Assembly (NCBI GenBank): GCA_030532405.1 | Contig: JAUNLF010000004.1 | Span: 171,827 to 235,826, forward strand | From: Actinomycetaceae bacterium | GTDB lineage: Bacteria > Actinomycetota > Actinomycetes > Actinomycetales > Actinomycetaceae | Length of the DNA: 64,000 nt | Direction: 5' to 3' | Part shown: positions 16,046-24,479 of the stretch, one piece after another | How the letters are laid out: the number at the start of each line of letters is the position of its first letter | How positions within the stretch are numbered: the first letter of the stretch is position 1 | The notes under the pieces: model-generated | What the model was told of the DNA's origin: nothing | Databases searched by the model: none | The model's input: the letters and a program-made list of their open reading frames with translations, nothing else | Made by a program: the position numbers and the translations under genes

Positions 16046-17931
16046 GCCGCTCAATTTTTATAGATTCGGGGCCTACGAGGGTTGACACGGCGAGCCTTTT
16101 AGAGGCGTCGTCCGTGTGTCAAAGTTCTGTTGACATGTTGGAGGACGTGTCCGCGCGCCTCCAAACCGCTGTGTTTACGGCAAATATTGAGGCAATGGTT
16201 CGGCAGATCGCGGGCGGGGTGGCATCCACATTTTCCGCGGTCGTGCCGATCGGGTTTGGATCCGCAGGGCTGAACGCGGCCGCTTTCGCGCAGGCCGTGG
16301 ATGGCGCGGCTAGGTCGGCGGCCTTCTTAGATGACGTTGCAACCCAGATACAACGGGTGGGTGGATCCTTGAGCTTGGCGGCAAATGTGTATGATCGCGC
16401 GGAGGAAAAGTCTCTGGGCGTCCTGTTAGATAACTCCATGCCGGCGGGTTGGAAGGCTGAGAGCGTGATGGGCTGGATGGGTGACAACGTCTCGCCGGTC
16501 ATTTCAGCGTTGGACTGGGCGAAGCGTGTGGGCGCGGCGTACCTGTGGGGCGGGCCCGCCTTTTTGCTCGGCGATCAAAGCGTGTTTGAGCGCGCCCTGT
16601 TCGCCCTCGTGGTCGATCGACTTCTGCTGACAAGGAATGCGGACCACCCTGTTGAAGAATCCGCGGCCTTGCTATCGCAGGTGTATCCGCGGCTGGAGAA
16701 AGCGGTCGGCCAGTATCACGCGGGTTTGGTCATGCAGGCGTCAGTGGGGGCGCGGCACGGGTTGGAATGGTCGCGGTCTGAGTATCGCTACGGTCTGGAG
16801 GGCTTCAACCTGCGTGAGGACGCCACGTTGGCGCCAACCGTGGAACAACTCCTCGAGGAGGGGCGCGTTGGCGACCTGTATGAGTTGGGGTCGGACGAGC
16901 GCGGCGCACGTTTGGAGGCTTCGGGCGGGCTTGGGCTACGCGATTTGGGTGGGCTCCTGATCCCGGGGCTTTCGCCTGTAACGCAGGGGGTGGCTCGCGC
17001 GGCGATGGCTCCGCTGCTAGCTGTTGGAGGTTTGATTCCGCGGTCCGTTGCAGAGGGTCTTTCGCGTCCGGAGGCGCGGACGCTTTTGGATTCGATTGGG
17101 CGTTCGCGGCGTATTTCGAGGGCGATCGCACTTCCGGTGACCATCGGTGGCAGCCAAGCTGGCGGAGATTTAGCGAGTCAGGTTCGTGCATCCGAGACGG
17201 AAGTGGAGACGCCGAGGAAGGCATCTGACTTGGTAGCCAGGGTTAAGGAGTTGCGTGATAATCCTTCGGGCGTTGGTGTTAAGGGTGATGATGGTCCATC
17301 TACGCACGGGGAGTTTGAGATTCAGCGTCATGAGACACCGGGGGAGGATCGGCCGTCGTGGTCGGTGATTATTCGCGGTACGCAAGAGTGGCTCCCAACC
17401 ACGCATAACCCGAAGGACATGCAGTCGAATCTTGCGCTGGTTGGCACGGTTACAAGTGATGAGCAGTCAGCGATTTTAGCGGCTATGGAAGTTGCGGGAG
17501 CTCAATCGGGCGACACCGTCGAGTTGGTTGGACATTCCCAGGGCGGCCTCGTTGCGGGCGCGATGGCGTCAAACAATGTGTTCACTTCGAGGTATAACGT
17601 TGCCGGAATAGTCACCGCGGGAGCGCCCATACAGGGTATGGACATTGCACCGGATTTGCCCGTGCTCGCATTTGAGCACACCGGTGATTTCGTGGCTGGT
17701 TTGGATGCGCAACCGAGCACGCCCTCGTCGAATCAAATCACGATTTATTCATCCGGAGGTGACGTTTTCGCACACGACTTGGGCGGCTACGTTGATGATG
17801 CGCAGGCGGCGGACGCGTTGGGGAATGCGGACCTGCGGGCGTGGAATGACAATCGCACGCGCGCGATGGGGTTTGGCCAGGATACGAAAACGACCCAGCA
17901 GCGCTACACGATCACGCGAGTTGATCAGTAG
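16042..17931 (+). CDS. Putative type VII-type effector: helical N-terminus plus GHSQGG alpha/beta-hydrolase domain
   Basis: The 629 residues start with about 150 helical residues (SLLEASSVCQSSVDMLEDVS, then AAAFAQAVDGAARSAAFLDD), resembling the partner region of WXG100/LXG-type proteins. A variable middle follows, then a C-terminal lipase-like domain. The hydrolase triad can be read as Ser499 in GHSQGG (497-502), Asp549 in FEHTGDFVAGLD and His578 in VFAHDLGGY. It is translationally coupled to the WXG100-like gene. The C-terminal domain matches the paralogue at 11620-13302 in triad spacing and context. I infer a secreted or surface esterase exported by a type VII system encoded elsewhere. Alternatively it is a cytoplasmic esterase with a structural helical domain. 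Confidence 0.65.
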   Translation: MSRSIFIDSGPTRVDTASLLEASSVCQSSVDMLEDVSARLQTAVFTANIEAMVRQIAGGVASTFSAVVPIGFGSAGLNAAAFAQAVDGAARSAAFLDDVATQIQRVGGSLSLAANVYDRAEEKSLGVLLDNSMPAGWKAESVMGWMGDNVSPVISALDWAKRVGAAYLWGGPAFLLGDQSVFERALFALVVDRLLLTRNADHPVEESAALLSQVYPRLEKAVGQYHAGLVMQASVGARHGLEWSRSEYRYGLEGFNLREDATLAPTVEQLLEEGRVGDLYELGSDERGARLEASGGLGLRDLGGLLIPGLSPVTQGVARAAMAPLLAVGGLIPRSVAEGLSRPEARTLLDSIGRSRRISRAIALPVTIGGSQAGGDLASQVRASETEVETPRKASDLVARVKELRDNPSGVGVKGDDGPSTHGEFEIQRHETPGEDRPSWSVIIRGTQEWLPTTHNPKDMQSNLALVGTVTSDEQSAILAAMEVAGAQSGDTVELVGHSQGGLVAGAMASNNVFTSRYNVAGIVTAGAPIQGMDIAPDLPVLAFEHTGDFVAGLDAQPSTPSSNQITIYSSGGDVFAHDLGGYVDDAQAADALGNADLRAWNDNRTRAMGFGQDTKTTQQRYTITRVDQ

Positions 17932-17948
17932 CCGCTGGGTCGCTCGGG

Positions 17949-18329
17949 TTAGTTGGCGGTTTGGTCCAGGATTCCGCCGATGATTGCGGAGACGATCGCG
18001 GTTACCAGTGCGCCGAAGAGGGCCGCCCAGAATCCGGAGACCTCCAGGCCGAACCCGATCTGCTGGGTCATCCACCCGGTAAGCATGAAGATCAGCGCGT
18101 TCACGACGAGCGCGAAGATGCCGAGCGTCAGCACGTAAATCGGGAACGTCAAGAACTTCAGTAGCGGCCGGACGATCATGTTCAGCAAAGTGAAGACCAG
18201 GCCAATGACCAAGAGCGTGAGCAGGGTCTGCGGTATGCCGTCCGAAACGGGAAGGTCAATACCGTTGACGAGTACGCTGGCAAGCCACAGGCCGACCATG
18301 TTTCCAATGAGTTTGAATAGAAAACGCAT
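17949..18329 (-). CDS. Phage-holin-IV-like small membrane protein
   Basis: This is a 126-residue protein with four hydrophobic segments. The opening MRFLFKLIGNMVGLWLASVLVNGI and NMIVRPLLKFLTFPIYVLTLGI are typical of the mycobacterial four-TM phage holin superfamily IV (YvlD-like). Despite the name these are usually chromosomal, of unknown role in envelope stress. The start ATG at 18327-18329 is set by similarity, and upstream in-frame sequence is shared with the divergent hisC promoter region. It is convergent with the esterase gene, 17 bases apart. Confidence 0.8.
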   Translation of the reverse strand: MRFLFKLIGNMVGLWLASVLVNGIDLPVSDGIPQTLLTLLVIGLVFTLLNMIVRPLLKFLTFPIYVLTLGIFALVVNALIFMLTGWMTQQIGFGLEVSGFWAALFGALVTAIVSAIIGGILDQTAN

Positions 18330-18405
18330 GTCTTCAGTGTCGCAGGTTTGCCCAGTTTGTGAAAACACCACGGCCGCGATCCGTGCCGGCGCTAGGCTGG
18401 GCTTC

Positions 18406-19503
18406 ATGGTTGAAAGGTCGCCCATGATGGTTGAAAAGTCGCCGATTGTTGATATTCGTGAGGACGTGGCGGGGTTGCCGCGTTACATTCCGGGTGCTCT
18501 GCCGGATGCGCCGGACGTGGCGAAGTTGTCTTCTAACGAGAACCCGTACCTGCCGCCCGAGGTTGTTCGCGCCGCGGGCCGGGAGGCCATGGAAGTGGTG
18601 AACCGCTATCCGGACATGGCGGCGCGCGACTTGACGGCCAAAATTGCGCAGTATCACGGGGTTTCCACGGACCAGGTTGTGCTTGGTACGGGGTCGTCGG
18701 CGCTGCTTGTTCACGCGATGACGACGGTGGGGAGGCCCGGTTCGAAGGTCGTGTACGCGTGGAGGTCGTTCGAGTCGTACCCGATCGCGACGGTTACGGC
18801 CGGTTCGGTGGCTGTGCCCGTGCCGCTCGCGGAGCGTGGCCGCCACGACTTGCCCGCCATGGCGCGCGCGGTTGATGCAGACACTTCCGCCGTGATTGTG
18901 TGCAACCCGAACAATCCGACGGGGGCTGCGCACACTCTTGACGAGATCCGTTCTTTCCTACAGCAGGTGCCTTCGCGCGTCCTCGTCATCATCGATGAGG
19001 CGTACATTGATTTTGCAACGGAACCCGGCGTTCAGACAGCCCTGCCGCTCATCGAGGAGTTCCCTAACATCGTCATCGCCCGGACCTTCTCGAAGGCGTT
19101 TGGACTCGCGGGAGCCCGCGTTGGCTACATGATTGGCGAGCCCGCCCTCATCGGCGCAATTTCTAAAGTCGCCACCCCGTTTGGAGTGTCGCACGTCGCC
19201 CAAAAGTTAGCGATTTCCGCCCTCGAAAATCATGAGTGGGTTCGCGAAGCGGTTGCGAAGCTTGTTCGCGAACGAGGGCGGGTTTGGCAGGCGCTTCACG
19301 ATATGGGTGCGGATCCGGTGCCTTCACAGTCGAACTTTATTTGGGTGCCGGCTGAGGTTTTGGACCCTGCGGTCGTGTTGGATGCGTGCGGGGTCGGTAA
19401 GGTTTTGATTCGTAGTTTCCCTGAAGGCACGCGCATTAGTGTTGGGTTGCCGGAGGAAAATGATCGCGTGATTGAGATCTTCCAAGGCTTGTTTGAGGCG
19501 TGA
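18406..19503 (+). CDS. hisC: Histidinol-phosphate (or aromatic) aminotransferase
   Basis: The 365-residue class I/II PLP aminotransferase is of the HisC/Pat type. KLSSNENPYLPP near residue 45 is the substrate region. CNPNNPTGAAH contains the PLP-contact Asn, DEAYIDF the PLP-contact Asp, and RTFSKAFGLAGARVGY the Schiff-base Lys. The gene stands alone with no other his genes nearby, so an aromatic aminotransferase (Pat) role is possible. The start is uncertain. A 21-bp in-frame duplication (ATGGTTGAAARGTCGCC at 18406 and 18427) gives two ATGs (MVERSPM-MVEKSPI) without a strong ribosome site. I give the first. Confidence 0.87.
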   Translation: MVERSPMMVEKSPIVDIREDVAGLPRYIPGALPDAPDVAKLSSNENPYLPPEVVRAAGREAMEVVNRYPDMAARDLTAKIAQYHGVSTDQVVLGTGSSALLVHAMTTVGRPGSKVVYAWRSFESYPIATVTAGSVAVPVPLAERGRHDLPAMARAVDADTSAVIVCNPNNPTGAAHTLDEIRSFLQQVPSRVLVIIDEAYIDFATEPGVQTALPLIEEFPNIVIARTFSKAFGLAGARVGYMIGEPALIGAISKVATPFGVSHVAQKLAISALENHEWVREAVAKLVRERGRVWQALHDMGADPVPSQSNFIWVPAEVLDPAVVLDACGVGKVLIRSFPEGTRISVGLPEENDRVIEIFQGLFEA

Positions 19504-19524
19504 ACTTGGGCCTACGACGTGGGG

Positions 19525-20451
19525 CTACAGGGTGAGGCTCCACGGGAGGGTGAGGAGAACCGCGAAGGAGATCGCGATCTCGAGGGGGCCGATCACGCCT
19601 GGACGCCACGGCTTGCCGCGACGCTGCGCGCCAAGAGGCATCGCGATTGCGCGGACTAGCAGGCCAAACCAGACGATCGCGTGGAGCCAAGACACCCACC
19701 CGTTGAACGCCAGCACGCACGCCGCAATAACCGCGATGGCGTGAGCGGTGATGGAGCCGATGAGCCAGGATTGCTGACCGCGCTCGCGGATTAGGGTTTT
19801 GACGTAGGGCACGGTTAGTGCGAAGTAGACGCCGAGTAGGGCGGCAAATAGCCATGCGAGGGGTTTGGTGGCTCCGGAGAACCAGGGTTCGGGGTTTGGC
19901 ACGTTGGTTGCGAGCGGTGCGATTAGTACGGACGAGATGATTGTGGAGATGCGCGATGATAGGGCGCGCTCGTGGCGTGACCACGCGTTGTATGCCCAGT
20001 AGCCGACGAGCGGAACGTAGATGAGTGCCCACCAAAGTAGGTGTGGCGCCAAGACTAGTAGGGGGAGCCCAAATGCTGCGGTTACTGCGCCGTAGGTGAT
20101 GACTGCGGGGCGGTAGCGGACGCGGAAGCGGGATTTGAGGTATTTTTCGAACACGCCGAATAGGAGGAAGCCGCCGACCCACGCGAGTGCAAGCAACGTC
20201 AGGGTCCAGGTTTTGTCAGCCAGGATGATGCCCGCGAGTAGGGGCATGAAGCCCATGGCCCACGCGCCGTGCTGGTCGGGGATCCAACCGTTCATGATGG
20301 CGGGGGAGCGGCGTTTGCGCTTCGGCCGTGCTTTCACTGCCGGCTGCGGCTTTGGCTGCGCGTTTGCCTGCGCTTTCGCTACTGGCTGCGTTTCTGTTTT
20401 TGGTTGCGCTTTCGTTCTTGCTTGGGTTTGGGTCATGGTTTGGGCTTGCAT
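19525..20451 (-). CDS. YwiC-like family membrane protein
   Basis: The 308-residue protein has a low-complexity N terminus rich in Gln, Lys, Ala and Pro (QAQTMTQTQARTKAQPK), followed from about residue 52 by NGWIPDQHGAWAMGFMPLLAG. That HGAWAM motif and the seven or eight membrane helices after it are characteristic of YwiC-like proteins, whose function is unknown. The extension is about 50 residues. If it is not translated, the protein starts at the Met near position 20295. It converges with hisC, 21 bases apart. Confidence 0.8.
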   Translation of the reverse strand: MQAQTMTQTQARTKAQPKTETQPVAKAQANAQPKPQPAVKARPKRKRRSPAIMNGWIPDQHGAWAMGFMPLLAGIILADKTWTLTLLALAWVGGFLLFGVFEKYLKSRFRVRYRPAVITYGAVTAAFGLPLLVLAPHLLWWALIYVPLVGYWAYNAWSRHERALSSRISTIISSVLIAPLATNVPNPEPWFSGATKPLAWLFAALLGVYFALTVPYVKTLIRERGQQSWLIGSITAHAIAVIAACVLAFNGWVSWLHAIVWFGLLVRAIAMPLGAQRRGKPWRPGVIGPLEIAISFAVLLTLPWSLTL

Positions 20452-20626
20452 ATTTGGTTGGGCCTCGTTCCGGAGTTAGGCGTAAAAACAGTTAAACACA
20501 CAAACCTTGGAAAAATACCGGTGGGATGTGACATCTTGTCTTTAAGGGAGTTTGTGTGCTGATTTTGAATGCAACGCCGGTGGCTGGCCGCGGCGTTCCA
20601 AGCGCGCAACGGCCAACCAAACGTGA

Positions 20627-23395
20627 CTAGCGGCGTCGCTTAGTTTTTATGAGGGCGTCAGACTCGGTCATCTTGAGGTAGGAGTTGAACAGCGCTTGAA
20701 GGCGTTCTTCATTGGTGTTGAACGGCTTCGTCCGGAAGGCTTTGTCAACGGCTCGATCGAGTTTGCGATGGGCGGCCAGGAGCTCCGCTGCCATCGCAAG
20801 CGAGTTGTAATGATCAGCTAGAGACCGATCGGGATGTAAATCGCGTGCAGCAAGAATTCCTTGACCCGCGGCAATAATGTCTTCTCGCAATTTGTCTGAG
20901 ACTTCCGGTAGGGGGAAGTTGTTCCATGTGACGGTGTTTGAGAAGCGCAGGTCAGACTTAATGCGACCGCCTACGGCTCGCTGCCACGTAATGAACATTG
21001 AGGACGAAATTATTCCGAAGAGATACCCGTCAGGGTCGACCGCAGTGAAGTTGGCATTACTGGAAATGACTTCGGGGCCGAAGCGCGCGCTTAAGAAGAA
21101 ATGACGATCCTCGGACACATGCGAGGGGATACACAGGTATGGAACACTTGGCTGGCGTCGTTCGGCAAACAAATGAGGTGTATCTGCCAATTTTTGTGTA
21201 GCCAGTTTCTTGCTACGGGATCGGAATTCTCTAACCCTCTCGATTCGTTCTTTGAGGAGTGGCGAGCGCTGAGTATCAGATGGATCTAAGTCTTCCAACC
21301 AAATACACCAACGATCTTTTGCGTGAAGTAGTTCCCGAGCTCCAACGAATTTACGTAGATATTTTTGTGCAAATGGGTCACTATGTACCGTTGGATAATC
21401 TTCGGCTTCCACTATGAGGTTACCGTTGTCAGTTGGCTGGGAACCTTTCGTCACCCGTGGTACCCAAGCGGAAAGTGGTGTCGATCGCTTTGTGACAAAG
21501 ATGTTGGGCGCATCCACTAGGTAGGCGTTGATGTTCTTTGCCGGCACGGCTACGGGCTCGCCCTTTATATCTTTATAGGTGTAAAGGGTTCCTCCGCCTT
21601 TTCGGTGTTTTTCCATGCCGATAACAACGCAGTGGACAGCGGCTGCCTCGGGTGCCTCGGAAGTCCATGAGAATGTTTGGTGTGCAAACTTGATACGCCA
21701 GTCGTCACTAAACAGGGGTCCGAACAGTGCTGGTACAGGTTGCCCTTGGGCAATAGAGTTTGTCGACACGAATGCGAACTGACCGTTGTTAATAAACCGG
21801 AAGTAGTCGCTAGCCTTCCTGTACCAGCCAGTTACGTAGTCCAGGTAACCGTCATATTGTCCACCCCATACCAGCTGAAGATCTGCGGTCTGCTCATTAG
21901 TTTGTAGAGATTGACCAACAAATGGCGGATTTCCCACAACCCTCACATTCTCAGAAGGCGTAAAGACCTCCTCCCAATCAATGCGCAGAGCATTAGCCAC
22001 GTGAATACATTCGACCTTGTCTAGCGGTAGCGTCTTTGGCGGCTCGCCGAGAGACAGTGCAAGTCTTTGATTCGCTTGGTGATCGACCAAATACAGAGCT
22101 GTTTGTGCGATCCGTGCGGGCCATTCTTCGATCTCTATGCCCGCGAAGTTTTCAAGCCTGACATTCAGGTTTTCCCTCTGGAAGAACAGCGTTCCGCCTG
22201 CACTCGGATCGAGTTCTTCGAGTCGCTTCAAAATATCCAGATCTAGCTGGCGCAATTCACGGTATGCGACAACGAGGAAGTTGCCGCAACCGCACGCAGG
22301 GTCCATTATTTTGAGCTGCCCAATTTCCGTACGGAGCTTTTCCAGACGTTTCACATCGTGATAGTAGGTCTTAAATTTTTCGTGGAGCTCATCAAGAAAC
22401 AGAGGCTCAATCGTCTTTAAGATATTTGTTTCCGTTGTGTAGTGTTCGCCTAGTTTTCGACGGGCTTTTGAGTCCTTAACGGATTGGAACAGGGAGCCAA
22501 AGATAGCGGGACTGATCTCAGACCAGTTGAAACTACAAGCTTTAATCAGACGGTCTCGTACGTCCGAGTTAAGGTACGGAATTGATGTGCTCTCTCCAAA
22601 AATTCCACCATTCACGTAAGGGAATCGTGCCAAAAGTGAGTCCATGTCTGTTGGTCTCACGTTCTCAGGCTGGTTCATTACTTGGAACAACATAACGAGT
22701 TGCGCACCAAGATCGGTCCCGTCTTCTCTCGTTCGTTCCTCGAGGAACTCAAGGAACAAGTCTCGCTCCCACATCCCAGAGTCATCTCCGTAAAGGGCAA
22801 AAAGAAGGCGCACTAAGAAAATGGAAGACTCGTGCTCCGAATACCCCGTTTTCTCAATCTCTTCGTACAGCTCGCCCATGATTCGAGCTGCCTTAACGGA
22901 TGCCTTTTCTTGGACTTTCGAACCGAATTTGCGGGTCTGGTAGCCAGCCAAGAAAGCGAGATCTTCTGCGTGAAGCGGTAGCTTTTCGAGAGGGAACACT
23001 ATGGTGTCATTACCATGTTCACCCTGCATGTCAAGAATCCTAATGATCTTGAAGTCGGAGGTTATGACTCGACTCGGGCGCTCAACTTCGTGGAGGTCGT
23101 CCATGTAGTCCAAAGCTTGCGCTTCTGCGCGATCTAAATCCTTACCAGCAGACTTCATCTCGAAGAGTGCGAGGCCGGGGATAAGCGCGTCAATGTAGCC
23201 CTGGTTACCTGTAGAGATTCGTTTCGCTCGCTTCTCGTATAGAGCGGCTTTAGATCTTGTGATGCCAAATGCCCATAACAGATCCCTGACGAATGATTGT
23301 GCTTGTTGCCTTTCTTCGCCGGGTTCGTCGATCCAGTCCGCCACCACTCGTGCACAACGTTTACGGATCTCGTCCAGGGATAGTGCAGTAGCCAC
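20627..23395 (-). CDS. MmeI-type (type IIL) restriction-modification enzyme
   Basis: This is a single 922-residue polypeptide, nearly the size of MmeI. The N-terminal nuclease reads YIDALIPGLALFEMKSAGKD, i.e. a PD-ExK centre with Asp69, Glu79 and Lys81. A helical spacer follows. LGEHYT (315-320) and MDPACGCGNFLVV (Asp365, SAM motif I) with NPPF (489-492, motif IV) make an N6-adenine gamma-type methyltransferase. The rest is a target-recognition domain and a C-terminal helical bundle. These enzymes cut about 20 bases from a hemi-methylated asymmetric site and protect host DNA by methylating one strand. Base composition is visibly more A+T-rich than the neighbours, which suggests transfer. A duplicated gene end and small accessory genes lie immediately upstream. 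A hairpin follows the stop near 20575-20610. Confidence 0.9.
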   Translation of the reverse strand: MATALSLDEIRKRCARVVADWIDEPGEERQQAQSFVRDLLWAFGITRSKAALYEKRAKRISTGNQGYIDALIPGLALFEMKSAGKDLDRAEAQALDYMDDLHEVERPSRVITSDFKIIRILDMQGEHGNDTIVFPLEKLPLHAEDLAFLAGYQTRKFGSKVQEKASVKAARIMGELYEEIEKTGYSEHESSIFLVRLLFALYGDDSGMWERDLFLEFLEERTREDGTDLGAQLVMLFQVMNQPENVRPTDMDSLLARFPYVNGGIFGESTSIPYLNSDVRDRLIKACSFNWSEISPAIFGSLFQSVKDSKARRKLGEHYTTETNILKTIEPLFLDELHEKFKTYYHDVKRLEKLRTEIGQLKIMDPACGCGNFLVVAYRELRQLDLDILKRLEELDPSAGGTLFFQRENLNVRLENFAGIEIEEWPARIAQTALYLVDHQANQRLALSLGEPPKTLPLDKVECIHVANALRIDWEEVFTPSENVRVVGNPPFVGQSLQTNEQTADLQLVWGGQYDGYLDYVTGWYRKASDYFRFINNGQFAFVSTNSIAQGQPVPALFGPLFSDDWRIKFAHQTFSWTSEAPEAAAVHCVVIGMEKHRKGGGTLYTYKDIKGEPVAVPAKNINAYLVDAPNIFVTKRSTPLSAWVPRVTKGSQPTDNGNLIVEAEDYPTVHSDPFAQKYLRKFVGARELLHAKDRWCIWLEDLDPSDTQRSPLLKERIERVREFRSRSKKLATQKLADTPHLFAERRQPSVPYLCIPSHVSEDRHFFLSARFGPEVISSNANFTAVDPDGYLFGIISSSMFITWQRAVGGRIKSDLRFSNTVTWNNFPLPEVSDKLREDIIAAGQGILAARDLHPDRSLADHYNSLAMAAELLAAHRKLDRAVDKAFRTKPFNTNEERLQALFNSYLKMTESDALIKTKRRR

Positions 23396-23500
23396 ATTGC
23401 CTCCTTATATACCTACCGCAATGTTAATAGGAAGCATGGACATTAGGTCGACTGCCACTCACCGCCATGCAACCGCCGTAATATGCGCACCGATCGGCGT

Positions 23501-23581
23501 GCAGCCTCAAGACAGTTCCAGTAGCTCTTCCACGATGTCTTGCGCCCTCGCTTCACGGCAATGGTGAAAACCCTCCCCGGC
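23501..23581. repeat. Partial duplicate of the 3' end of the nitronate monooxygenase gene
   Basis: These 81 bases match 24474-24554 at about 77 positions (four substitutions) in the same orientation. They contain the last 25 or so codons and the stop of the gene ending at 24480. The copies are 973 bp apart. This is what integration into a gene 3' end, or a segmental duplication, leaves behind. The 500-bp stretch from here to 24090 is A+T-richer and holds only a weak + strand reading frame (GTG 23647 to 23841, about 64 codons) that I do not trust as a gene. Confidence 0.85.
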
Positions 23582-24090
23582 TGAGAGTGCCAGGGTGTTT
23601 GTGTATGAAGCTCTGATTGAGAAGGAGTTTCACCGACAATGTCACTGTGTCACCAAAGAAAGACCATGATTCGTCAAGGGGCAACGAGATCATCGTGACG
23701 TTGATTGAAAATCCTGGGACTGCAAGCTCGATCGGTGAACTATCGAGCTCCACGCACGAGTCTAGGGAGCTGGTCAAGGGCTTGGTGCAGACGCAGATTG
23801 ATGCACATTTGGACTACGGACCTCCTCTGTCTGACGCTTGACCGTAGATTGGATAACATTGAGCTTTATTCGACTATTAGAAAAAGTAATGGGAGAAAGC
23901 AAGGAGGAACGATAGAAGAAGACGTCAGGCTAGAAACCGCAACATCGCCTCAGCGGCAGAAGTTATTACTACAGCTCTTATCAGCAAGTGGCTCTGTAAC
24001 GATGAGTAAGACCTAGGTTGCCGAGTGTTCTGAATACATCTTGTGCAATTGGTTTTTTGCCCTATTTGTCTCCCTTATATCAACAACGTC

Positions 24091-24270
24091 ATGATCAACA
24101 AGTATGCTGGTTTGCTCACGATGCTCGCAGTGGGTGGAGTGAATTTATTGGTTACCACTGACGCTACACCCACGTGGAAGGCGGTCCTGATGCGGAGTGT
24201 ATGGGTGATAGGCATGGGTTTTGCCGCCTACAACTACGCTCATGCAGGCAAAGACAGTGGTGATGACTGA
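24091..24270 (+). CDS. Small two-helix membrane protein, phage-like
   Basis: This is a 59-residue protein (MINKYAGLLTMLAVGGVNLL, then KAVLMRSVWVIGMGFAAYNY) with two hydrophobic segments and a charged tail. No strong ribosome site precedes the ATG. Proteins of this size and topology occur in actinophage and mobile-element cargo, and a similar small membrane protein sits in the second accessory patch at 59347. It lies inside the segment bounded by the duplicated gene end. Function unknown, and it may be a remnant. Confidence 0.5.
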   Translation: MINKYAGLLTMLAVGGVNLLVTTDATPTWKAVLMRSVWVIGMGFAAYNYAHAGKDSGDD

Positions 24271-24341
24271 CCGCCATGGAACACTACACCATATGGTTCA
24301 CGCTCTCGGTAATGTGACCGCTTGTTTGCCCTGCGCCCCTT

Positions 24342-24370
24342 GTCTGCCCCGCGCATGCGGGGATGAGCCC
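24342..24370. repeat. Isolated CRISPR-like repeat (type I-E pattern), single copy
   Basis: The 29 bases contain the core CCCCGCGCATGCGGGG followed by ATGAGCCC. This is close to the 29-nt type I-E repeat common in actinobacteria, which has the same hairpin and an ATGATCCC-like end. About 25 of 29 positions agree with the consensus I recall. Only one copy is present, with no spacer-repeat periodicity and no cas genes. It is either a relic of an array or a coincidental hairpin. Confidence 0.4.
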
Positions 24371-24428
24371 TGCCCGTGATATGGTGTCCTCACGCTCTCA
24401 AGGTGTGTGTTTTGTCCCTTGAGGGCCA

Positions 24429-24454
24429 GGCCCGCGGGGTGGTATCCGCGGGCC
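24429..24454. terminator. Hairpin downstream of the nitronate monooxygenase gene
   Basis: A perfect 9-bp stem GGCCCGCGG / CCGCGGGCC with an 8-base loop lies 26 bases past the stop of the minus-strand gene. There is no T run, so it could be a factor-dependent or weak terminator. The remaining bases of the 209-bp gap hold only the CRISPR-like repeat. Confidence 0.5.
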
Positions 24455-24479
24455 GCGCGCGTATCTAAGGCGCGCAGCC

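Noticed and set aside
23647-23841. 64-codon + strand frame between the restriction gene and the duplicated gene end
   Set aside because: GTG start without a placed ribosome site, no motif, and an equally long frame on the other strand. It cannot be separated from chance.
24342-24370. Calling a CRISPR array
   Set aside because: Only one repeat and no spacer or cas genes. I report it only as an isolated repeat.
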